Shown: positions 53,501 to 62,074 of the stretch, piece after piece
Layout: each line of letters opens with the position of its first letter
Numbering within the stretch: the stretch's first letter is position 1
Assembly: GCF_003382365.1 (NCBI RefSeq)
Contig: NZ_QTSU01000001.1
Span: 1,116,001-1,180,000, forward strand
From: Lysobacter silvisoli
Lineage (GTDB): Bacteria; Pseudomonadota; Gammaproteobacteria; Xanthomonadales; Xanthomonadaceae
DNA length: 64,000 nucleotides
Direction: 5' to 3'
Translations under genes and position numbers: made by a program
Notes under the pieces: generated by a model
The model's input: the letters and a program-made list of their open reading frames with translations, nothing else
Databases searched by the model: none
Told to the model about the DNA's origin: nothing

Positions 53501-54752
53501 TTCGGTCGAACGTATCGAGCGCCTGCTGTCCGAGCGCGAGTTCGACCATCTGCTGTGGTTCGCCCCCGAGACGAACGGCGACAACGAGTCGATCGTCTCC
53601 AGCCAGGAAGCGGGCGTAATCTGCTTGTTCCGCATTCTCAAGTCCCTGAGCCGGCTCGACCGGTTCGAGCGCGAGCTCAAGTTCACTATCGTCACCCGCC
53701 GCGCTGTGCAGGTCTTCGATGGCGAGCCGGTGATGCCGCATCACGCCGGCGTGCACGGAATGGTAGGCAGCGTCGCGAAGGAGCTGCCGCAGTGGCGCTT
53801 CCGGCTGCTCGACATCGAATCGACCGCCGACCTGGACCCGCGCGAAATCCTGTCCTTGCCCTGGGACGAGCAGGGCAGGGGCCTGGCGTTCCGCCACGAC
53901 GAGTGGTTCCGCCAGGAGTTCGCCGACGCCGGCCGCATGCCGTCCTCGCGCTCCGCTTACCGCCAGAACGGCGTTTACGTCGTGATCGGCGGCGCCGGCG
54001 GACTGGGCGAGGTATGGACGCGGCACATGGTCGCGCACTACGGCGCCGAGGTGATCTGGATCGGCCGCCGGCCGCTGGATGCCGAGATCGAGGAAAAGCT
54101 CGATGCGATCACGGGCCTGGGCCGGCGACCGCACTACTTTTCCGCGGACGCCACCGACGCGGCCGCGCTGGCGACGGCGGTCGCGGCCATCCGTGCGCGC
54201 TTCCCGCGGATCGATGGCGTGGTGCATTCCGCGCTGGTCCTGCGGGATCAGACGGTGCGCGCGATGGACGAGGCCGTGTTCCGCCAAAGCCTGGCGGCCA
54301 AGGTCGACGTCAGCGTGAACATCGAGCGCGCCTTCGCCGGCCAGGATCTCGATTTCGTGCTGTTCTTCTCGTCGGTGGCGTCGTTCCACCGCGACGCCGG
54401 ACAGTCGAACTACTGCGCCGGCTGCACCTTCAAGGACAGCTTCGCGCAGGCCCTGCGCGCGCGCCACCCCTACCCGGTCAAGATCGTCAATTGGGCCTAT
54501 TGGGGCAGCGTCGGCGTGGTCACCGACGCGTTCTATCGCAAGCGCATGGAAAGTCTGGGCATCGGCTCGATCGAGCCGGACGAGGCGATGCGTGAGCTGG
54601 AGGCCTTCGTCGCCTCGGACCTGGATCAGCTGGCGCTGATCAAGGTGATCTCCGAGCGCGCGCTAGACGACCTGGGGGTGTCGGAGCAGGTCCGCTATTA
54701 CGGGGATCAAGCGGCATCGGGCGGACAGGCCTGCCAGGCGCATGGGACCTGA
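50541..54752 (+). CDS. PKS: KS-DH-KR without ACP or AT
   Basis: 1403 residues from the ATG at 50541, preceded by AGGA; an in-frame GTG at 50502 has no ribosome site. KS (about 8-433, Cys179 in TACSTS, EAHGTGT, NIGHL) differs in style from the other KSs: phrases such as MDPQHRLLLECAW and INNDGGQKMSF resemble KSs of cis-AT and NRPS-hybrid lines rather than trans-AT ones. DH (about 624-904) reads DHVVLEHRVLPG, with Glu in place of the motif Gly, and MMDSAMQ. KR (about 954-1354) has VIGGAGGLGE and the Tyr in SNYCAG, but the following Asn is missing. There is no carrier, so the adjacent free ACP is the expected partner. It may be an extra elongation step or a side pathway for a starter or acyl group. 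Confidence 0.92.
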   Translation: MARKHSDIAIIGMAGRFPGSASTHEFWADLCAGRSGITALSAEELLANGVSAKALADKNYVKFAPLLADHDCFDAEFFWIPPRDAEVMDPQHRLLLECAWSAMEDAGYPPGTQPGRVGVFAGSGGIVSSQLLSCAEHYDDVIGKTGGNWHVGNDKDFAPTRLSYKLNLRGPAVAVQTACSTSLVAVHMACQSIRSGECDMALAGAVAVRTPQVAGYLYESGNILSADGQVRAFDADARGVVFGSGVGMVLLKPLEQALADGDCIQAVIKGSAINNDGGQKMSFLATKVEGQLDCMRAALDNAGVSADSLGYVEAHGTGTAMGDPIEILALSRLFRSETERRQFCAIGSVKNNIGHLDIAAGMASLIKVAMALKSQRIPPCINFTKPNPKIDFESSPFHVNTESIEWPQADTPRRAAINCLGIGGTNAFMVLEEPPQRPLPARAVAAPRIVVLSARTEAALWRKVADLATWLEAGRGEHLDDIAYTLATGRSLFTNRCVLVASDADDLAAKLGRLNRHRRAPDCFVGIEVENSSNATPGLDEFAHFLVRQIIDGLPAEEAHGKLLALADLYCRGAKLSFEDLYAGSGAQRIALPTYPFEKRRFAIPERPADAQSGPTTAAPSVLHPLLHANVSDISGPIFASKFEGGEFFLRDHVVLEHRVLPGVAYVEMVRAAVALALPGERTRTLEFKDHAWIQPVVVDDAFALTVVLHDSGEDERGGRWLEYEIFSESGGETPHARGTVRCSAEAIDTGPMDVAAVGKAVEAANRDRDALYARFRTLGLAYGPSMQGIAELRCGEDEVVARLRLPGASDPRFGLHPAMMDSAMQCTICLLAGLDVEGGAAVMPFAFDDMIVHGGTTDEMWVWVRRSPGAAVADMPSLDIDLVDDQGRPRVSIRGLVSRTVASAPAVAPARAIGVAPASAKPAAAPASGPDLHALVPIWNPVRFGRDTVTPAPGERCLLLGGDEALVAWLRAASIDLQHQPIAAGDSVERIERLLSEREFDHLLWFAPETNGDNESIVSSQEAGVICLFRILKSLSRLDRFERELKFTIVTRRAVQVFDGEPVMPHHAGVHGMVGSVAKELPQWRFRLLDIESTADLDPREILSLPWDEQGRGLAFRHDEWFRQEFADAGRMPSSRSAYRQNGVYVVIGGAGGLGEVWTRHMVAHYGAEVIWIGRRPLDAEIEEKLDAITGLGRRPHYFSADATDAAALATAVAAIRARFPRIDGVVHSALVLRDQTVRAMDEAVFRQSLAAKVDVSVNIERAFAGQDLDFVLFFSSVASFHRDAGQSNYCAGCTFKDSFAQALRARHPYPVKIVNWAYWGSVGVVTDAFYRKRMESLGIGSIEPDEAMRELEAFVASDLDQLALIKVISERALDDLGVSEQVRYYGDQAASGGQACQAHGT

Positions 54753-56411
54753 ATGAAGCTCACTTCTCTCCCAGTCAAGCGCGTGCGCGAACCCGGCGGC
54801 CGGCCAAGCCCCCTGCAGGCGCGGCCGATGGCGTCCGCGGCGATCTCGCTGCTGGCCCTTGGGGTGGCCTTCGGCGCCTGTGCGCAGACGCCCAAGACCG
54901 GGCCAACGTCGGATGCGGGCAGCGATTTCCTCGAAGGCGTGGTGATCGATCCGCCGGATCCGTCGCAGCCGGGCACGCAGGCGGGCGCAGCGGATGCGCG
55001 CGCCGGCGAGGCTGCCGACCGCTTGCCGCCGGAGCAGGGCAGCGACACCACCCTGGACCTGAGCGAGGTGGAAATCGACCCGCACACCTTCGACGAGGGG
55101 CCTGCGGAGCAGGCCGGACCGCCACCGCAAGCCGGTGGCCAGCCTGCGCTCGGCGGCCCCGAGGCCGAGGGCCAGGAGCCCGGCGCGCCGGTACCGGCGC
55201 CGGAGGCCGGCGCAGAGCCGACCGCGCCCACGGCGGAATCGGACAACCGGCTTGCGGCCTGGCTGGATTCGCTGCGCATCAGCCTGAAGCACGAAATTTC
55301 GTACAAGTTCGCCTCGCCGCAGCGGCTGGTGAACAACCGCTCGTCCGTCCGCCTGGAATATTCGCAACCGCTGACGGGCAATCTGTACTTCCGCCTGGAC
55401 ACCAAGCTCAACCTGCACTGGCATAACGATCACCGCGCCAAGGCCAAGGACGAGACCGTTTTTCGCGAACTGGTCACGCGCGAGGCCTACCTGCAGAGCA
55501 GCTTCGGCAATACCAGCTTCCGGATCGGCTATCAGATCCTGCCTTGGGGCGTTTCCGAGGGTGGCGCGATCACGGACGAAATCAGCCCGCGCAACAACTC
55601 CGAGTTCTTCTTCATCTCCTTGGAAGAATCGCGGATCGGGCAGCCGATGGTCACGATGGACCATTTCGGCGAATCGGGGCAGTGGACCGCGTTCTTCGTT
55701 CCGCGACCGGGCTACAACAAGTACCCGGACATCGGTTCCGAATACGACATTCCGGGCTCCTTCGACAAGAAGAAACCCGACGACAGCTGGGGAGACGCGG
55801 ACGCATACGAGTACGGCATGCGCTGGAAGCGCACGTTCGGCAAAAGCGACCTGAACCTCATGCTGGCCTCGCTGATCGACAACGACTACCTGGTACGCCA
55901 GCAGCGCTTCCAGATGTACGGCTTCGCCGCGAACATCGCCAAGGACAACTTCCTGTTCCGGACCGAAGTCGCATTGAAGCGGCCGCGCGCCTACTTCGCA
56001 CGTACTTCCGGCGCCAGCGGCCTGTCGATCGTGGAGAGCGACCAATTCGACTCGAGCTTCGGTTTCGACTACTCGCCGGGCGGCCGGCCGCTCACCTACA
56101 GCGCCGAAGTCGCCTGGAGCCGCCTGCTCGACTGGCGCAGCGACATCGTCGGACGCGAGCGGGACGAGTACTCCCTGATCGGCTCGGTGAGCAACCGCTT
56201 CTTCAACGACGACCTGACCCTGAGCTGGCTGGGCATCTACGCCAAACCCTACACCAGCTTTCAGAACAGGTTCCTCAGCTCCTACCTGATCGACGACAAC
56301 TCCACGATCTACCTCGAACTGTTCATCGCCGACGAGCGCGACGAGCGTAGCGGGACCTGGCCGTACCGCGACCAGAAGCAAATTGTCTTTCGATATCAAT
56401 ATCAGTTCTAG
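54753..56411 (+). CDS. outer-membrane beta-barrel protein (DUF1302-like)
   Basis: 552 residues, starting directly after the PKS stop. An N-terminal secretion signal is visible (charged start, then AAISLLALGVAFG, cleavage probably near ACA-QT). A Pro/Gly/Glu-rich low-complexity region (about 50-165) follows. From about 175 the sequence alternates polar and aromatic residues as in beta strands and ends in YQYQF, the terminal aromatic signal of outer-membrane barrels. DUF1302-type barrels are often found near RND/MMPL permeases, as here (62064), which suggests export of the product. The low-complexity region is unusual and could span the periplasm. Confidence 0.78.
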   Translation: MKLTSLPVKRVREPGGRPSPLQARPMASAAISLLALGVAFGACAQTPKTGPTSDAGSDFLEGVVIDPPDPSQPGTQAGAADARAGEAADRLPPEQGSDTTLDLSEVEIDPHTFDEGPAEQAGPPPQAGGQPALGGPEAEGQEPGAPVPAPEAGAEPTAPTAESDNRLAAWLDSLRISLKHEISYKFASPQRLVNNRSSVRLEYSQPLTGNLYFRLDTKLNLHWHNDHRAKAKDETVFRELVTREAYLQSSFGNTSFRIGYQILPWGVSEGGAITDEISPRNNSEFFFISLEESRIGQPMVTMDHFGESGQWTAFFVPRPGYNKYPDIGSEYDIPGSFDKKKPDDSWGDADAYEYGMRWKRTFGKSDLNLMLASLIDNDYLVRQQRFQMYGFAANIAKDNFLFRTEVALKRPRAYFARTSGASGLSIVESDQFDSSFGFDYSPGGRPLTYSAEVAWSRLLDWRSDIVGRERDEYSLIGSVSNRFFNDDLTLSWLGIYAKPYTSFQNRFLSSYLIDDNSTIYLELFIADERDERSGTWPYRDQKQIVFRYQYQF

Positions 56412-56421
56412 CGACCGCGAG

Positions 56422-58170
56422 ATGGATGACGCCATGCAGACGCCCGTTGAAGACGTATCGAACAAAATCCTGTCGAAACAGATCGACAAGCACGACGCCA
56501 TGCGCCTGTTCCAGTCGCTGGACAAGGAGTCGCAGTTGCAGGTGCTGGCGATCGTCCGCGGCGCGGAGCGCCTTGCACCGGCCAACGCCGGCAAGGGCGC
56601 GACTAGGCCCTTGAAGGCGCTGGACCAGCGCGATCTCACCGACGAGCACCGCGCCTGGATCGCCGCCCTGGTCGAGAAGTACGACCGCTTCGTGCCCAAG
56701 TCCAAGGCCAACGTGCTCGAGCACCAGGTGCATTTCGTCGACCAGCGCCGCGCGTTTCATCTTCTCAAGGATCTGAAGAAGCTCCACTTCCAGATCACCT
56801 ATACCCAGGCCGACGGCGCCTACGTGCACGATGCCGACGGCAACAAGTACATCGACATCTCCGGCGACATGGGCGTGAACCTGTTCGGCCACCGCCCCCC
56901 TTTCCTGATCGAGGCGGTCAAGCACAGCCTGGACCAGGGTATCCCGCTGGTCGGCTACTCGGACATGATCTTCCAGGCCTGCAAGCTGTTCTGCGAGATC
57001 ACCGGCCACGAACGCGCGCTGTTCACCCAGTCGGGCACCGAGGCGGTGATGTTCGCGGTACGCATCGCGCGCGCGGCGACGGGGCGCAAGAAGATCGTCC
57101 TTTTCGACGGTGCGTATCACGGCCTCTCGGACGCGGTGGCCGCCACCCGGGACCTGGCCGGCAACAGCTTTCCGCTGGCGCCGGGGATCCTGCAGGAGTC
57201 GGCCGACCAGATCATCGTGCTGGATTACGGCGACATGGCTGCGCTGGACACGATCGAGCGGATGGCCGGCGAGATCGCCACCGTGCTGGTCGAGCCGGTG
57301 CAGTCGCGCCATCCCTACAAGAAGCCGGTGGAGTTCCTCAAGGCGCTGCGCCAGCTGACGATCGAGAAGGACATTCCGCTGATCTTCGACGAGATGATCA
57401 CCGGTTTCAGGGTCTGCCATCGCGGCGCGCAGGGGATGTTCGGCATCCAGGCCGACATGGCCACCTACGGCAAGATCCCCGGCGGCGGGCTGCCGACCGG
57501 CGTCATCGCCGGCGCGGCGAAGTACATGGACCTGGTCGACGGCGGCACCTGGCGGTTCGACGACGACAGCATGCCCAGCTCCAAGCGCACCGGTATGGCC
57601 GGCACCCACTCGCAGAACCCGCTGAAGATCGCCGCCGCGCTCGCGGTGCTGGGCGAGATCAAGAGGCGCAGCGACGAACCGGCGCCCGACGGCACGTGCG
57701 CCTGCTTCCAGCAGGAGCTCAACCGGAAAACCACGTATCTCGCCGACACGCTCAACGCATTCTTCCGCGAACAACGCCTGCCGGTGGTCATCGACACCTT
57801 CGGTTCGCTGTTCCGCTTCCGCTTCGTCGACAGCTACTGGGGAGTGACCGAGGCGCTGTTCTTCATTCTGCTGCGCATGGAAGGGGTGGAGACCAATATC
57901 CAGGGCAACTGCTTCCTGACCACCGCCCACACCGACGCCGACATCGAGGCGGTCATCGCCGGCGTGAAGACCAGCATGTCGACGCTCAAGGGCAGCGGGT
58001 TCTTCCTTGAAGCCGAACCCGAACCGGTGCAGAAGGCTGCGCCGCCGCCCGAGGCAACGGTGTCGGCCATCCAGCGGTCCGGCCATGCGCCCGGGAACGA
58101 AATAGAGCGCCTGAGGGCGCTGCTCGCCGCCGACCTCGCGTTGGCCGAAGACGCAGGGGAGGGGAAATGA
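56422..58170 (+). CDS. class III PLP-dependent aminotransferase acting on carrier-bound chain
   Basis: 582 residues from the ATG at 56422; an earlier in-frame TTG at 56383 overlaps the barrel gene. The fold is that of glutamate-1-semialdehyde aminomutase-like enzymes: SGTEAVMFAVR, FDGAYHG, Asp323 in FDEMITGF, and the Schiff-base Lys351 in TYGKIPGGGLP. The same signature occurs in the AMT domains of mycosubtilin/iturin synthases, which convert ACP-bound beta-keto acids to beta-amino acids. The first 100 residues are an extra helical region (NKILSKQIDKHDAMRLF) like PKS docking helices, so the enzyme probably binds the assembly line. Its stop overlaps the start of the ACP-KS-ACP-TE gene, whose first ACP is a natural partner. 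Confidence 0.9.
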   Translation: MDDAMQTPVEDVSNKILSKQIDKHDAMRLFQSLDKESQLQVLAIVRGAERLAPANAGKGATRPLKALDQRDLTDEHRAWIAALVEKYDRFVPKSKANVLEHQVHFVDQRRAFHLLKDLKKLHFQITYTQADGAYVHDADGNKYIDISGDMGVNLFGHRPPFLIEAVKHSLDQGIPLVGYSDMIFQACKLFCEITGHERALFTQSGTEAVMFAVRIARAATGRKKIVLFDGAYHGLSDAVAATRDLAGNSFPLAPGILQESADQIIVLDYGDMAALDTIERMAGEIATVLVEPVQSRHPYKKPVEFLKALRQLTIEKDIPLIFDEMITGFRVCHRGAQGMFGIQADMATYGKIPGGGLPTGVIAGAAKYMDLVDGGTWRFDDDSMPSSKRTGMAGTHSQNPLKIAAALAVLGEIKRRSDEPAPDGTCACFQQELNRKTTYLADTLNAFFREQRLPVVIDTFGSLFRFRFVDSYWGVTEALFFILLRMEGVETNIQGNCFLTTAHTDADIEAVIAGVKTSMSTLKGSGFFLEAEPEPVQKAAPPPEATVSAIQRSGHAPGNEIERLRALLAADLALAEDAGEGK

Positions 58171-61100
58171 ACGCAGTCGCAGAACTACCGCTGCTGGACA
58201 CGATCGCGAGCACGGTCGCGTCCACGCTGAAAATTCCGGTCGACCGGTTGGACGTCGATGCCGACTTCGATTCCTTCGGCATGGATTCGATCATCGCCAT
58301 CGAGCTGATGACCAACCTGAGCAAGCAGCTCAAAGTGTCGATCACGCCGGCGCAGCTGACCACGGTCAAGTCGATCAGCGAGCTGGCCGGCGCCATCGGC
58401 GGCTGGATGAGCCAGGCGCCGGCCGCACCGAAGCCGCCGCAGATCGTCGTCGCGCCGCCGGCGCCTGCCGCCGCGGCCAGGCCATCGGTAAAGCCGGTCG
58501 CGGAGAGCGCCGCCCCGCGCCGCCGCGCCGAGGTCCGGCCGCAGGCACGCATCGGCGGGGTCGAAGGGCTGGAGCGCATCCTGGCCTTCGTCCGCGACGA
58601 ATACGGCCTGGATTTGCGCGGCGAGCGCTTCACGTCCAAGCAGGCGGTGATCGAGCATCTGCTGGAACACCATGCCGACGCTCTTTCGCGCTACTACGGC
58701 CTGTCCGCCGGCGAGCATGCCGACGAGCTCGCGCAGGTGCAGGCGGTCGCGCTGCCGAGCGGCCATCTCGGGATCGCCGTCGTCGGTATGGCCTGTACGT
58801 TCGCCGACGCCGCGACGCCGGGAGCGCTGTGGCACAACCTGATGGAACAGCGCTCTTTGATCGCCCCCCTCAAGGGAACCCGCTGGGGTCCCACGGACGG
58901 CGACGCCGCGCCGCGTTGGGGCGCATTGATCGCGGACGTGGACCGGTTCGATCCGGCTTTCTTCGGTCTCAGCGAGGACGAGGCCCGGTTGTGCGATCCG
59001 CAGGAACGCCTGGTGACGCAGGCGCTGTACCACGCCTTGCAGAATGCCGGCCTGCGTGCGGACGCCCTGCGCGGCAGTCGCACGGGGCTGTTCCTCGGCT
59101 ATGAGTACGCCGAGTACGAGCACCACCTGCGCCGCAACTTGCACCGCATCCCGAGCGCTCCGGCGCTCAGTTCGTCCAGCCCGATCTACTACCTGGCCAA
59201 CCGCATCTCGTTCCTGTACGACTTCAAGGGTCCGAGCGAAGTGGTCAACGCCAGTTGCGCGTCGTCCGGGCTTGCGATCCACCGCGCCTGCCAGTCGCTG
59301 GCCCAGGGCGAGTGCGACGTCGCCATCTGCGGCGGCGTATCGCTCAATCTCTTCGAAGGCGACTACGCGGCGATCGCGCGCTACGGCCTGCTGTCGCCCG
59401 ACGGCAGCTGCGGCGTGTTCGACGATGCCGCCAATGGCTTCACCCGCGGCGAGGGAGTGGGCCTGCTGGTGCTGACCCGGCTGGACGATGCCGAACGCGA
59501 CAACCGCCGCATCTACGCCAAGGTCGTCGCGACTCACCAGAACAACCGCGGCCGCGCCGGCTTCATTTCCGAGATCAAGCACGAGGCCATTACCGATGTG
59601 ATCGCGGGCTGTTACGAGAAACACGGCATCGCGCCCGACTCCGTGCGCTACATCGAAGTCGACGGATACGCCACCAAGTGGGGCGATTCCTTTGAGTTCG
59701 AAGGCATCAAGAACGCCTTCAATTCGTCGGCCACGGGCGACAAGCACTGTGCGCTGGGCAGCATCAAGGGCAACATCGGCCACGTCGAGCCGGCCAGCGG
59801 CGTGGCCAGCGCGATCAAGGTCGCGCTGTCGCTTTATCACAGGCAGTTTCCTGCGACGATCACCAAGAAGACGCTCAACAGCTTCATCGACATCGAATCG
59901 GCGGCGCACCCCTTGTACATCGCCGACCGCCCGCTGCCGTTCGAGCAGCTGCGTCGCGGCGACGAGCCGATCCGCGCGGGCGTCAACTCGTTCTCGGACA
60001 GCGGCGTCAACGTGCATCTGCTGTTCGAGGAACATCGCGCCGACAGCGCCGCGACGCGAGCGGAGCAGGGCGGCCGCCAGCTGTTCGTCTTCTCGGCGCG
60101 CACGCGCGAATCGCTGCAGGAGTCGCTGGCGCTGACGCGCGAATCCCTGCAGGACTCGCTGGCCCTCCACGCCGGCCGGCTGCCACTGGAGGACCTGGCC
60201 TACACCATGCAGCTGTCGACGGTGCCGATGGAACACCGCCTGGCCGTCGTCGCCGGCAGCCATAAGGAATTGACCGAAGCCCTGGCGCGCGCCGCCAAGC
60301 ACTTGGCCGCCAACAAGCCGGTGGAGGCCAATGGCGCCATCTACATCGGTGGCCCGCAAGAGCGCGACGACAGCCGCGTCTTCAGCATGATCAAATCGCA
60401 GATCGGCGAGGACAAGCTGATCGAGAACCTGCGCGAGGGCTTGCTGAAGGACATCGCGATGCTGTGGGTCGCCGGCATCGACATGCCCTGGGAGCGCCAT
60501 TGGCGGGAACTGGCGCTGACCCGCCGCCGCAATGCGCAGGCCTTGCCGCGGCTGGTCGACCTTCCGCCGTACCCGTTCGCCAGGAACCGCTACTGGCTGG
60601 ATTTCGACGACGCCGACGCGCAGGCGCGCGTGGCGATTCCCACCGTAGCCAGACCGCAGAAAGCCAAGAGCGAGCAGGGCGGCGGCGAGCGCGAAGCCGC
60701 GCGCCAGTGGCGTTTCGTCGACGCGCTCGCCGACGGCGAGCAGGCCGAAGCGATGGACGCGGCGGACAAGATCCGGCTCTTCCTCGCGCAGGAAATCGCC
60801 AGGGTCCTGGCCGTACCGCGAACCGACATCGATGCCGCCGCGGACTTCCTCGACCTCGGCCTGGATTCGGTCGGCATGGCATCGGTGATCCAGCAACTCA
60901 TCGGGCTGCTGGGCGAGAACCTCTCTCCCAGCGTGGTGTTCAATCATCCGAACATCGAGCGTCTGAGCGGCCACATGGCCGAAAAGTATCCGGCCAAGAT
61001 CGACCGTATCCATGTCGTCGGTACGGCGCAGGCGCCCGCTGCCGCCTCACCAGCGAAGGCGTCCTCCTCCGCATCGTCTTCCAAGTTCATGCGCCTGGCC

Positions 61101-61928
61101 ACGGCGGCCAGAACCGATCTGGAAACCTGGTTCGTGAGCCGGGATGCGGTCGACGACGACCTCGTGCCGATGCAGACCAATGCCTCGGGCACGCCCGTGT
61201 TCGCCGTCCCCGGGGCCGACGGCAGCGTCATGTCGCTGCGCACCTTGAGCCGCGCGATGCAAGGCGTGCGCCCGATGTTCGGACTCCAGTCGGTCGGCCT
61301 GGACGGCAAGCGCGAACCGCTGGCCTCCATACGCGCCATGGCCGAAGCCAACATCGCCAATCTCGCGGCGCTGCGGGATTGCAACAAGCTGAGCCTGCTC
61401 GGCTATTCCAACGGCGCCGTCGTCGCGTTCGAGATGGCGCATCAGCTGATGAAGAAGGACATCGCGGTCGAGCGCCTGGTGCTGGTGGATTGCCGCTGCC
61501 CGGGGCCGTCGGTCCGCAGCCTCGCGGACGAGATCTTCGAGGCCTTCGTCGACCTGATCAGGTCCCTGGGCGGCAAGTTCCAGCTCGATGCCGCCGAGTT
61601 CCGCGAGGTTCCGGAGGATCGCTGGGCCGACTACCTCTTCGAGCTGGTCCATCGCAACGGGTTCTGGATGCCGAGAGAGAACTTCATGCTTGCCTACAAG
61701 GTCTCGCTCGCCAACGAGAAGGCCTGCCGCAACTACCGTCCGAAGAAGCTGCCGCAGGCCTGCGAGACGGTGATCGTGCGCGGGACGCGAAGCAACGGCG
61801 ATCAGCCGCCGACCATGGGCTGGAGCAAGTTCCTGGCCAAGCCCGCCACCTGCATCGACATCGAAGCGGACCATCTGGCCGTCGTCGGCGTGGACGGCAG
61901 CGCGGCGATCGCGAGGATCTTTCAGTGA
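58167..61928 (+). CDS. terminal PKS protein: ACP-KS0-ACP-TE
   Basis: 1253 residues. ACP (Ser41, FGMDSI); Ala/Pro linker; KS (about 198-623) with Cys364 (NASCASS) and the NIGHV His, but the first catalytic His is replaced by Asp499 (EVDGYAT instead of EAHGTGT). Such KS0 domains transfer chains without elongating them. After the linker (YPFARNRYW) come a second ACP (Ser901, LGLDSV) and a thioesterase (about 1007-1253) with GYSNG Ser1081, Asp1108 and His1236. The TE makes this the release protein, giving a free acid, lactone or lactam. With the aminotransferase just upstream, an amine near the carboxyl end and macrolactam formation are possible; this is inference. Confidence 0.93.
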   Translation: MNAVAELPLLDTIASTVASTLKIPVDRLDVDADFDSFGMDSIIAIELMTNLSKQLKVSITPAQLTTVKSISELAGAIGGWMSQAPAAPKPPQIVVAPPAPAAAARPSVKPVAESAAPRRRAEVRPQARIGGVEGLERILAFVRDEYGLDLRGERFTSKQAVIEHLLEHHADALSRYYGLSAGEHADELAQVQAVALPSGHLGIAVVGMACTFADAATPGALWHNLMEQRSLIAPLKGTRWGPTDGDAAPRWGALIADVDRFDPAFFGLSEDEARLCDPQERLVTQALYHALQNAGLRADALRGSRTGLFLGYEYAEYEHHLRRNLHRIPSAPALSSSSPIYYLANRISFLYDFKGPSEVVNASCASSGLAIHRACQSLAQGECDVAICGGVSLNLFEGDYAAIARYGLLSPDGSCGVFDDAANGFTRGEGVGLLVLTRLDDAERDNRRIYAKVVATHQNNRGRAGFISEIKHEAITDVIAGCYEKHGIAPDSVRYIEVDGYATKWGDSFEFEGIKNAFNSSATGDKHCALGSIKGNIGHVEPASGVASAIKVALSLYHRQFPATITKKTLNSFIDIESAAHPLYIADRPLPFEQLRRGDEPIRAGVNSFSDSGVNVHLLFEEHRADSAATRAEQGGRQLFVFSARTRESLQESLALTRESLQDSLALHAGRLPLEDLAYTMQLSTVPMEHRLAVVAGSHKELTEALARAAKHLAANKPVEANGAIYIGGPQERDDSRVFSMIKSQIGEDKLIENLREGLLKDIAMLWVAGIDMPWERHWRELALTRRRNAQALPRLVDLPPYPFARNRYWLDFDDADAQARVAIPTVARPQKAKSEQGGGEREAARQWRFVDALADGEQAEAMDAADKIRLFLAQEIARVLAVPRTDIDAAADFLDLGLDSVGMASVIQQLIGLLGENLSPSVVFNHPNIERLSGHMAEKYPAKIDRIHVVGTAQAPAAASPAKASSSASSSKFMRLATAARTDLETWFVSRDAVDDDLVPMQTNASGTPVFAVPGADGSVMSLRTLSRAMQGVRPMFGLQSVGLDGKREPLASIRAMAEANIANLAALRDCNKLSLLGYSNGAVVAFEMAHQLMKKDIAVERLVLVDCRCPGPSVRSLADEIFEAFVDLIRSLGGKFQLDAAEFREVPEDRWADYLFELVHRNGFWMPRENFMLAYKVSLANEKACRNYRPKKLPQACETVIVRGTRSNGDQPPTMGWSKFLAKPATCIDIEADHLAVVGVDGSAAIARIFQ

Positions 61929-62074
61929 GCCCTCGGCCCTACGCCATCTACGGAACGGGTTGGATACCGGAACCCTTGCCGAATTGGACCTTCAACCAGC
62001 CTGTAGCCGCGGGGGCGTCGAGCCTGCGCATGGCCACCATCAAGACCCAGGGGAAGCGCATTCATGTCGTTTAG
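61925..62074 (+). CDS. possible small protein (49 residues), doubtful
   Basis: A GTG at 61925 overlaps the TE stop and opens a 49-residue frame (begins SPRPYAIYG) that overlaps the start of the permease gene by 11 bases. There is no recognisable domain and no ribosome site. It fills the 135-base gap between two genes in translational register with both overlaps, which is the only argument for it. It is equally likely to be chance. Confidence 0.25.
   Translation: MSPRPYAIYGTGWIPEPLPNWTFNQPVAAGASSLRMATIKTQGKRIHVV
62049..62056 (+). promoter_or_regulatory. ribosome binding site of the permease gene
   Basis: AGGGGAAG ends seven bases before the ATG at 62064 and fixes that start. Confidence 0.65.

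Noticed and set aside
50469-54467. Antisense open frame of about 1330 codons
   Set aside because: Same cause; it covers the KS-DH-KR gene exactly and its translation is Arg/His-rich low-complexity sequence.
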